Source of the DNA: Acidobacteriota bacterium
GTDB taxonomy: Bacteria > Planctomycetota > Phycisphaerae > WQYP01 > JAJZKJ01
Assembly: GCA_021804195.1 (NCBI GenBank)
Contig: JAJZKJ010000035.1
Span: 1-11,041, forward strand
Length of the DNA: 11,041 bases
Direction of reading: 5' to 3'
Under the pieces are notes generated by a model, which was given only the letters and a program-made list of their open reading frames with translations, did no database searches and was not told the DNA's origin. Positions 1 to 5,761 of this stretch are shown in pieces. Each line of letters starts with the position of its first letter. Position 1 is the stretch's first letter. The position numbers were made by a program, and so were the translations under genes.

Positions 1-36
1 CGCAGAGGATCGCTGAGGACGGGCGGCTGCGCCGCC
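1..36. repeat. Dispersed repeat unit A (left copy) with GC hairpin
   Basis: Positions 1-20 are the exact reverse complement of 10658-10677. The adjoining hairpin at 21-36 (GGCGGC, TGC loop, GCCGCC) is also present beside the right copy. The hairpin loop reads TGC on the plus strand in both copies, although the rest of the unit is inverted. The unit may continue beyond the window edge. It looks like an intergenic repeat and shows no coding potential. Confidence 0.8.
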
Positions 37-118
37 AGAACGGGTGAGGGTGGAGCATTTGACGAATAGAGTTCAAGGCCGCGCTTCAAAGGAAGGCGCA
101 AAGAACGCCACGGCGGTG
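37..118. other. Non-coding intergenic stretch
   Basis: No convincing reading frame, RNA gene or promoter is seen here. The stretch lies between repeat units A and B in the leader region of the operon. Confidence 0.5.
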
Positions 119-232
119 CGATGAAGCGAGCAGACTGACTGACGGAATCTTAGCGCCTTTCTTTCTTAGCGTGATTAAAAAAGCGGATGACATCACGCGT
201 CAGCGTGATTCAATATTTCACGCGGAGCCGCG
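119..232. repeat. Dispersed repeat unit B (left copy)
   Basis: About 115 bp that match the reverse complement of 10795-10911 with roughly 85% identity by eye. Shared blocks include GACGGAATCTTAGCG, CTTTCTTTCTT, GCGTGATTAAAAA, GCGTGATTCAATAT and CACGCGGAGCCGCG. An internal palindrome ATCACGC-GTCA-GCGTGAT lies at 192-209. The unit has no coding potential and resembles the dispersed intergenic repeats common in PVC genomes. A degenerate echo of its first part (ATGAAGCGA...) recurs near 253-270. Confidence 0.8.
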
Positions 233-298
233 AAGAACATTAAGAGGATTTAATGAAGCGAACGGATTCACTGCCGAAGCCTCTGCGTACCTTCGTTG

Positions 299-389
299 CC
301 TCTGCGGTTAAAAAAAGTTAGTTACATCACGCGCCCGCGTGAAGCCTGCCTGCTCTACTTTCTCATGCTCGACTCTCACCTGTTCTGGC
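299..389 (+). repeat. Direct repeat C, copy 1 (~90 bp)
   Basis: This copy starts with CCTCTGCGGTTAAAAA and runs through a CACGCGCCCGCGTGA palindrome and a CTACTTTCTCATGCTCGACTCTCACC stretch. It is repeated almost exactly at 416-504, an offset of 115-116 bp, with only a few substitutions and small indels. It is non-coding and lies in the leader of the T2SS operon. Confidence 0.85.
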
Positions 390-402
390 CGGCTCGCCGG
401 CC
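387..402. repeat. GC-rich perfect hairpin between the direct repeats
   Basis: GGCCGGC-TC-GCCGGCC, a 7-bp perfect inverted repeat that could also fold as 6 bp with a CTCG tetraloop. It lies between the two copies of repeat C. No T-run follows, so it is not a convincing terminator. Confidence 0.6.
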
Positions 403-415
403 CAACCCCAGCGTC

Positions 416-504
416 CTCTGCGGTAGAAAAAGTTACTTACATCACGCGCCCGCGTGAAGCCTGCCTGCTCTACTTTCTCATGTTCGACTCTCACCTTTCT
501 GGCG
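416..504 (+). repeat. Direct repeat C, copy 2 (~90 bp)
   Basis: The second copy of the leader direct repeat, again starting at a CTCTGCGGT motif and containing the palindrome TCACGCG-CC-CGCGTGA at 442-457. A looser third echo of the pyrimidine-rich end (CACTTTTTCACTTTTCGCATG) is seen around 562-584. Which process duplicated it is not evident. Confidence 0.85.
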
Positions 505-679
505 GCCCTGCGTGCACCGCCCGCCGGTGTTATCGGGCTTCGCGCGTCCGTGTGCCAGCCCTCCACTTTTTCACTTTTCGCATGTCCACCCGTATCTAAT
601 GACGGATCGTTGCAGCAATCGCCCATGTGCCGGTTGGGCCGGCGGGCAGTCTGCAATCGCAGCGGCGGAGAAATACATT
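505..679 (+). other. Leader region upstream of gspF, no clear promoter
   Basis: The gspF frame is open back to 512, but the extra 56 codons are unlike any GspF N-terminus and no good ribosome site precedes them, so this region is taken as untranslated. I could not find a -35/-10 pair that I would defend. The operon promoter probably lies here or within the repeats upstream. Confidence 0.5.
667..670 (+). promoter_or_regulatory. Ribosome binding site deciding the gspF start
   Basis: GGAG lies 9 nt before the ATG at 680. Together with the family-typical N-terminus MPTFQYEAL that follows, it favours 680 over the longer open frame beginning at 512. Confidence 0.6.
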
Positions 680-1999
680 ATGCCCACGTTTCAGTATGAA
701 GCGCTCAATGGTTCAGGTCAGCAGGTCAAGGCGGAAATCGACGCCGGTACATCCGATGAGGCGATCAGCAAAGTCCGCTCCCAAGGGTATTTCGTTACCA
801 AAATACGTGAAAAGGCCGCTAAGAAAGCCGCCAAAAGCTCTCCCGGTGATCCGACCGCCACTGCCGCCCCCGCCGCCCCCGCCGCCCCCGCAGCGGCTCG
901 CAGGAAAAAGAAAAAGAAGGGGCTTAATGACCTCTCCTTCAGTGTCGGCAAGGTTTCGCAGAAGATTCTCGTGCAGTTCACACGCCAGCTTTCCACCCTG
1001 CAGGATGCCGGCCTCCCCATCCTCCGGTCCGTCAAAATTCTTCATCAGCAGCAAAAGCCCGGCCTGATGCGCGACGCACTGGATGATGTGGCGGCAGATG
1101 TGGAAGGGGGGACCACGCTTTCAGAATCGTTTTCCCGCCATCCCCGGGTGTTTGATAAGCTTTATGTCAACATGGTGCAGGCAGGCGAAACCGGCGGCGT
1201 GCTCGATGTGATCCTGCAGCGCCTTGCTGAATTCATGGAAAAATCGCAAAAGCTCAAACGCCGCCTTAAGGGGGCCATGATCTATCCCGCCGTGGTCATC
1301 AGCTTCGCCTGCTTGATGGTCACCGGCATCATGATCATCGTGATTCCAAAATTCAAAAAACTCTTCGCCCAGTTCAAAACCGGCCTGCCGGAAATTACCC
1401 AGATCCTCATCAATGTGTCCTACTGGATGGCCCACGAATATGGCTGGGCGTGGGTGCTCGGCACCCCCTTCGGTGTTTATTTCTTCATCAAGCTTGTCGG
1501 CAAAACCAAGCCCGGCCGTTATGTGCTCGATGTGGTCAAACTCAAAATCCCCGTCATGGGCCAAATCATCAAGAAAAGCACCATCGCCCGCTTTACCCGA
1601 ACCCTCGGCACCCTCCTTTCCGCCGGTGTGCCGATTTTGGAGGCGATCAACATCACCCGCGATACCTGCGGCAACATGGTGTATGAAAAAGCCCTGCAAA
1701 AGGTTCACGACGCCATCCGCGAGGGTGAAGGCTTTGCCAACCCCCTGCGTAACGCCCGTGTCTGCGATTCCATCGTGGTCAACATGATCGATGTGGGTGA
1801 AGAGACCGGCGACATGGACAAAATGCTCATGAAGATCGCCGACAATTATGATGAGGAAGTGGATGTCATGGTCGCGTCGATGGTCAGCATCCTCGAGCCG
1901 ATCATGATTGTCGTGCTCGGCACCATCGTCGGCTTTATCGTCATCGCAGTCTTCTACCCGTACATCAAGCTGCTTTCGACGATGAGCGGCGGCGGTTGA
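680..1999 (+). CDS. gspF: Type II secretion system inner-membrane platform protein GspF
   Basis: A 439-aa polytopic membrane protein of the GspF/PilC family, the platform that links the GspE ATPase to pseudopilin addition. The N-terminus MPTFQYEALNGSGQQVKAEI is classic for the family. After this ~50-residue domain comes an Ala/Pro linker and a Lys run (residues 58-81). Two T2SSF repeats follow, at about 98-221 and 301-423. Each has the family signature: QAGETGG at 167-173 and VGEETGDMD at 372-380. Predicted membrane segments lie at about 202-224, 255-272 and 403-427. Length is close to the usual ~400 aa. The start at 680 is chosen for homology and a GGAG site; the frame opens earlier but that part is not family-like. 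It is the first gene of the operon, and a 52-nt gap with a hairpin separates it from the first pseudopilin gene. A pilus (PilC) role is less likely given the H-I-J-K genes downstream. Confidence 0.95.
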   Translation: MPTFQYEALNGSGQQVKAEIDAGTSDEAISKVRSQGYFVTKIREKAAKKAAKSSPGDPTATAAPAAPAAPAAARRKKKKKGLNDLSFSVGKVSQKILVQFTRQLSTLQDAGLPILRSVKILHQQQKPGLMRDALDDVAADVEGGTTLSESFSRHPRVFDKLYVNMVQAGETGGVLDVILQRLAEFMEKSQKLKRRLKGAMIYPAVVISFACLMVTGIMIIVIPKFKKLFAQFKTGLPEITQILINVSYWMAHEYGWAWVLGTPFGVYFFIKLVGKTKPGRYVLDVVKLKIPVMGQIIKKSTIARFTRTLGTLLSAGVPILEAINITRDTCGNMVYEKALQKVHDAIREGEGFANPLRNARVCDSIVVNMIDVGEETGDMDKMLMKIADNYDEEVDVMVASMVSILEPIMIVVLGTIVGFIVIAVFYPYIKLLSTMSGGG

Positions 2000-2004
2000 G
2001 GCGG

Positions 2005-2021
2005 CGGGCGAATGTCGCCCG
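2005..2021. repeat. Hairpin in the gspF-gspG gap
   Basis: CGGGCGA-ATG-TCGCCCG, a perfect 7-bp stem with a 3-nt loop, just after the gspF stop and before the GAGG ribosome site of the next gene. No T-run follows. It could be an mRNA processing or stability element that sets different levels of GspF and pseudopilin; this role is inferred only. Confidence 0.5.
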
Positions 2022-2051
2022 GCAATGTGGGCCCGGAATTGAGGATATTTT

Positions 2052-3149
2052 ATGGCGACGAAAGATCACAACTTGATTCGCATAAGAGAGCCGATTCGGC
2101 GGGGTATCCGTCGCGGTGGGTTTACCCTGATTGAACTGCTGGTGGTGATTTCCATTATCGCCATCCTGATTGCGATTCTGCTCCCCGCCCTTTCAGCGAT
2201 TGAGGCCCAGGGGTATGCCACCGCCACCCGCGAGGAGATGACCGCCCTTTCTGCCGCCATCGACAGTTATTATGAAACCTTCAATGGATATCCCGGGCCG
2301 TTTTCCGAAGCGGATATCTCCGAGCAGAAGGTAATCGATGAAGGGAGCGGCCTGCCCATCACCGGCACGCAGAATATGCTCATCGGCCTGATGGGGACCC
2401 TATATACGACTCAGCCGACTAACACCACCTACACGCCGACGGACACGATCGCCGACTCCGTTACCGACACCACGTCCTACGTCACCCTCACGCTCGGTTC
2501 CGGCCCCATCGATTATGCCAATGGCAGGGCGCAAAAAGCATCCTTCTTCTCGCCGCCGAACGGAACGCTGCTGACCGAGCCGGTAACGCCTGCGGGGCAG
2601 ACGGCCAAGGCCCTGCCGACGCTGTTTGACAAATTTTCCGATGGCCTGCCGATCTTGTATTATCGCCGCAATCCCGGCATGCCGGGGGCTGATGGCCAGC
2701 CGGTGGGCGGGAGCCCTATTCTGGCTCCAAACGGCGGCTGCGCATATTATCTGAACTCGAATCTGCCATATATCCAGCCTCCTGCGGGGACCAACAACCA
2801 GTACAACATCGAATGCAGCAATCTGACCAGCGCCTCGCAGCAGTATGCGTCCTTTAACCCCAAAGCCGCTCCTGCCCCCGGCGGCGCGGCGTGGAATGCA
2901 ACCAACCTCGGCCCCACCGCAACAAGCGGGGCCTATTGGGCCATGGCGGCCGATGTGGTCAACAGCTCGCTGATGCCTTCCACAGCATCCAACGGCAGCG
3001 GGGGGATATCCTATTTCAACTACACCGGCAACCCGGTGCAGGGAAATTTTGTCCTCATCAGTGCCGGGCCCGATCGCCTCTACGGCACCAATATCGCCAA
3101 CAGCACCATCACGCAGTCGGATGACATTGTGGTGGCGGGGGGGCAATGA
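2052..3149 (+). CDS. gspG: GspG-like major pseudopilin, first copy
   Basis: A 365-aa prepilin-like protein. A 23-residue basic leader ends in RRGG, and prepilin peptidase would cleave before F24 (GG|FTLIELLVVIS). Glu28 is the conserved Glu5 of the mature pseudopilin, within the hydrophobic assembly helix (24-47). The following helix leads to the GspG-type motif IDSYYETFNGYPG at 70-82. The C-terminus SAGPD (337-341) followed by DD (357-358) resembles the calcium-binding loop of GspG. GspG forms the pseudopilus shaft. Typical GspGs are ~140 aa, so about 200 residues of Gly/Ser/Thr/Pro-rich sequence are inserted between the helix and the C-terminal loop. GAGG at 2041-2044, 7 nt before the ATG, supports the start. 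The stop overlaps the next gene by ATGA. A planctomycete prepilin-like protein of another role is the alternative. Confidence 0.85.
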   Translation: MATKDHNLIRIREPIRRGIRRGGFTLIELLVVISIIAILIAILLPALSAIEAQGYATATREEMTALSAAIDSYYETFNGYPGPFSEADISEQKVIDEGSGLPITGTQNMLIGLMGTLYTTQPTNTTYTPTDTIADSVTDTTSYVTLTLGSGPIDYANGRAQKASFFSPPNGTLLTEPVTPAGQTAKALPTLFDKFSDGLPILYYRRNPGMPGADGQPVGGSPILAPNGGCAYYLNSNLPYIQPPAGTNNQYNIECSNLTSASQQYASFNPKAAPAPGGAAWNATNLGPTATSGAYWAMAADVVNSSLMPSTASNGSGGISYFNYTGNPVQGNFVLISAGPDRLYGTNIANSTITQSDDIVVAGGQ

Positions 3150-4021
3150 TGCACGGCAAAGCGTCCAAGCTGTTTTTCCGACTTCGCCGCGGTTTTACCC
3201 TGATCGAACTGCTCGTGGTGATCGCGATTATCGCCTTGCTGATTGGAATTTTGCTGCCGGCGTTGCTTCTGGCCCAGAAAAACGGATATGTCTCCGCCAC
3301 CGAAAGCACCATGTCCACCATCAGCATCGCATTGGAGCAATATCACACCGATTTTAATATGTATCCTCCGTCGTCGGCCGTGCGAGGCCAGACAATTTAT
3401 AACAATGGCGGCTTTGCGATCCCCCAGCATGCCGCCTACGACTATCTGGCTGAAGCCCTGCTCGGTTTTGAACCGGGCGGCGCGGGAGGCGACGGCGCAG
3501 GTGAGGGAAATACGGGAACCCCCGCCGGAATTCAGGCCTATAAAGGTTTTTCGATGTCCGGCTCGCCGCAGGTTTACGGCCCGTATGTTTCGCTTACCGC
3601 AAGTTCGATCACGCCGGATGCCCCGCCGGGCGGCGGGAATACGAGTTCCGGCGTCTACTATTTCGGCGATTCGTTCCCCCCCCAGAGCGCGGCGGCCATG
3701 CCGATTCTCTATTACACGCCGGATATGTCCCCCGCGCCGGTGGGAACCACCATCATGAACTATACCAGCCCGACCACCGCCGATGATATTTTTAATATGG
3801 CCGACGACAGCGCTGCACCGGGGGGCGCCGCCGGCTTCAGCACATCCGATACGGCGTTCCTGGCCCTGCTGGGGGCGACCACCGGCAGTGGCTCGTCAAA
3901 CGCGGACATGACGGTGGCCGGGCAGGCGATTCTCGGCAGCAATACCTTTTTATTGGTCAGTGCCGGCCCGGATGGAACGTTTTTCACGGGCGATGATATC
4001 GTCCAGAGCGGCAGACAGTAA
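3146..4021 (+). CDS. gspG: GspG-like major pseudopilin, second copy
   Basis: A 291-aa prepilin-like protein translated from an ATGA overlap with the preceding gene. A second in-frame ATG immediately follows, so the start is ambiguous by one codon. A 16-residue basic leader ends in RRG, with cleavage before F17 (G|FTLIELLVVIA) and conserved Glu21 (mature Glu5). The GspG-type motif LEQYHTDFNMYPP lies at 63-75, and the C-terminus VSAGPDGTFFTGDDIVQSG (271-289) again resembles the GspG calcium loop. The middle is Gly/Ala/Pro-rich and differs from that of the upstream copy, so the pair are old or diverged paralogues that keep both ends. The two may form a mixed shaft, or one may be the shaft subunit and the other specialised; the sequence does not say which. 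Confidence 0.85.
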   Translation: MMHGKASKLFFRLRRGFTLIELLVVIAIIALLIGILLPALLLAQKNGYVSATESTMSTISIALEQYHTDFNMYPPSSAVRGQTIYNNGGFAIPQHAAYDYLAEALLGFEPGGAGGDGAGEGNTGTPAGIQAYKGFSMSGSPQVYGPYVSLTASSITPDAPPGGGNTSSGVYYFGDSFPPQSAAAMPILYYTPDMSPAPVGTTIMNYTSPTTADDIFNMADDSAAPGGAAGFSTSDTAFLALLGATTGSGSSNADMTVAGQAILGSNTFLLVSAGPDGTFFTGDDIVQSGRQ

Positions 4022-4048
4022 AGGGCCCGCCCGGCGCGGAAGGAAAAT

Positions 4049-4053
4049 GAGGT
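4049..4053 (+). promoter_or_regulatory. Ribosome binding site deciding the gspH start
   Basis: GAGGT, 8 nt before the ATG at 4062, is a strong Shine-Dalgarno match. The alternative in-frame ATG at 4047 has GGAAGG only 3 nt upstream. The much longer open frame from 3960 would overlap the preceding gene by 62 nt. Confidence 0.55.
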
Positions 4054-4061
4054 CAGTCATC

Positions 4062-4946
4062 ATGCCATCGTGCAACATACCGCCATCTGAATTCACCTCC
4101 GGCCGACGATCGGTCGCCGGGGGCGGATTTACCCTCGCGGAATTGCTGGTTGTGATTGCCATTATTGCCCTGGCCGCCCTGATCTCCATCCCCTCGATTG
4201 TCTATCTGATGCGCGATACCGCCAGTTCCCAGGCCGTCGTCCAGATGCAGGCGGCCCTGGCCGAGGCCCGCGGTCTGGCGATCACCACGCACGCCCCGGC
4301 CGCCGCGATTTTTTATGAAAACCCGGGCGCTGCTGGGCAATCTTCCGTCTTTTATGCCACCGCCGCCCCCGGCCAGGGAGACCCGAGCACGGGCATCGCA
4401 ACTTACCTCTTCATCACCGATAACGACATCCAGACGCAGACTTTTCCCAAGGGGATTTATGTGGCCGGCTATGTCGGGCCGTTTGCGGCAGACCCGTCCA
4501 GCGGGGGGGGCCCGGGCAGCGGCCAGATTAACTCCACCTCCGGGGCGACCGGCTATCTGTTCCCTGATCCGCAGGCGCTGGGGCAATTGACCCCCAGCGC
4601 ACCCACCCTGTCCAACCCGCCAAGTAGCGCCGACCCGCTCCGGGCGGTGGTGTTCATGCCCAACGGTCGTTCGGTGATCTGCCCCAACTTCGCCGTGGAA
4701 AATGTTCCGCAGCAGAGCCCGCGGGGCACCCCACCCGCCGGAGCGATTTACTACGGCCAGGGCCCCAGTTGCATCGGCCTGTCCATCTATGATGTGTCGC
4801 AGTTGTCGACCGCAGACACGGCCTCACAGGGGGCGCTCGGTACGTATCTGGTGCCGAAGCCGAACGCTACGCCGCATTACGCCACCAATGTCCCCCTGTA
4901 TATAGTTAATAGTTACACCGGTTCGTTGATCGGGGGTACGCCATGA
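4062..4946 (+). CDS. gspH: GspH-like minor pseudopilin
   Basis: A 294-aa prepilin-like protein of the GspH/FimT type. The leader ends AGGG, with cleavage before F23 (G|FTLAELLVVIA), and Glu27 is the mature Glu5. The membrane helix spans about 23-50. It is followed by the amphipathic segment LAEARGLAITTHAPAAAIFY (66-85), which has the GspH pattern of a helix (ARxxAI) running into the first beta strand. The rest is Gly/Pro/Ser-rich, likely beta-rich, and makes the protein well above the ~170 aa of usual GspH. In known systems GspH sits between the GspG shaft and the I-J-K tip. The start at 4062 is picked for its GAGGT site; 4047 is possible and would add five residues. The stop overlaps gspI by ATGA. 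Family assignment rests on the helix motif and on position between G and I. Confidence 0.8.
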   Translation: MPSCNIPPSEFTSGRRSVAGGGFTLAELLVVIAIIALAALISIPSIVYLMRDTASSQAVVQMQAALAEARGLAITTHAPAAAIFYENPGAAGQSSVFYATAAPGQGDPSTGIATYLFITDNDIQTQTFPKGIYVAGYVGPFAADPSSGGGPGSGQINSTSGATGYLFPDPQALGQLTPSAPTLSNPPSSADPLRAVVFMPNGRSVICPNFAVENVPQQSPRGTPPAGAIYYGQGPSCIGLSIYDVSQLSTADTASQGALGTYLVPKPNATPHYATNVPLYIVNSYTGSLIGGTP

Positions 4947-5761
4947 CGAACTTTCATCCCCCAACCTTGCTTCGCCGCGGATTTTCGCTTGTTGAAATCC
5001 TCTTTGCGATCTTCATCCTCGGTATCGGCCTGCTGATGGTCGCGGCGGTCTTTCCGGTGGCCATTAAATGGACCAATCAGGATGTGCAGAGCACCATCGG
5101 TCTGGTGATCAGCCGCAGTGCGGTGGCGCAGCTGAAGGCGGCGGGGCTTACCGGATTCGGCCCCATGATGGTTCCGGGGTATCCAGTTAACGCCGAAATC
5201 ACCATGCCCCAGCCGTACCGTTACGGCACGCCAAACCCCACACCAAGCGCCGGCATCGTGCAGCCTGCCTATCCCTACACCACCAACGATCTCAACGCCC
5301 TCTATTGGTGGCAGGCGGTGGTGGTGCCCGTAAACCCGTCGGTGGGCCAGGGTGTCGCCTATACGCCCAACGCGCCAGCCAGCACGACTTATCGGGTTTA
5401 CATCTTCGTCTTTTCCAAAGGCAGCGTGGACAATACCTACCCCGAAAGTATACAGTTGTGGGTCCGACCGAACGTTTCGACGCCCGGAACCACTGCGGCC
5501 CCGTCTCTGTACCGAACCGTCCTCTCATATGTGGGAAGCGATAACGCCATGCCGACCGGGTCCATCGGGCTCGATTTGGATACCGGCGCCGTCGTGCGAA
5601 AAGAGATCATCAATCCGCCTGGAAATGGCACTCCTTACCTCGGACTCTCTGAAGACGTCAGCACCAGCAACGCCAAAGACCTGATCATTTACGCCCCGCC
5701 GGCAGTTAATCAGCAGAAAAGCCCGCTGGTCTATATCTATGCAACAACGGTGACATTCTGA
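4943..5761 (+). CDS. gspI: GspI-like minor pseudopilin
   Basis: A 272-aa prepilin-like protein of the GspI/PilV type. A short 13-residue leader ends LLRRG, and cleavage falls before F14 (RRG|FSLVEILFAIFILGIG) with Glu18 as mature Glu5. The IFILGIGLLMVAAVFPVA run is the usual GspI/PilV helix. The C-terminal ~230 residues are beta-rich and aromatic-containing (for example YRVYIFVFSKG near 150). Usual GspI is ~120 aa, so this one is about twice the size. In the T2SS, GspI nucleates the I-J-K tip complex that starts pseudopilus assembly. Its start overlaps the gspH stop by 4 nt and its stop shares one base with the gspJ ATG, which fits translational coupling of tip subunits made in equal amounts. 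Confidence 0.82.
   Translation: MTNFHPPTLLRRGFSLVEILFAIFILGIGLLMVAAVFPVAIKWTNQDVQSTIGLVISRSAVAQLKAAGLTGFGPMMVPGYPVNAEITMPQPYRYGTPNPTPSAGIVQPAYPYTTNDLNALYWWQAVVVPVNPSVGQGVAYTPNAPASTTYRVYIFVFSKGSVDNTYPESIQLWVRPNVSTPGTTAAPSLYRTVLSYVGSDNAMPTGSIGLDLDTGAVVRKEIINPPGNGTPYLGLSEDVSTSNAKDLIIYAPPAVNQQKSPLVYIYATTVTF

Noticed and set aside
119..504. CRISPR array in the leader repeats
   Set aside because: Only two long copies of one unit are present, with no regular short repeats or spacers and no cas gene.
363..656. Minus-strand 97-codon open frame in the leader
   Set aside because: It runs through the direct repeats and hairpin, has no family-like sequence and no clear ribosome site; GC-rich repeat DNA gives such frames by chance.
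512..679. Longer start for GspF at 512
   Set aside because: The extra 56 residues are Cys/Pro-rich and unlike any GspF N-terminus, and a GGAG site with a classic MPTFQYEAL start lies at 680.
2400..3146. Minus-strand 248-codon frame opposite the first GspG-like gene
   Set aside because: It is wholly antisense to a well-supported gene, with Arg/Gly-rich shadow composition and no motif.
3960..4061. Upstream start of GspH at 3960
   Set aside because: It would overlap the preceding gene by 62 nt and give an overlong leader; better starts with ribosome sites exist at 4062 or 4047.
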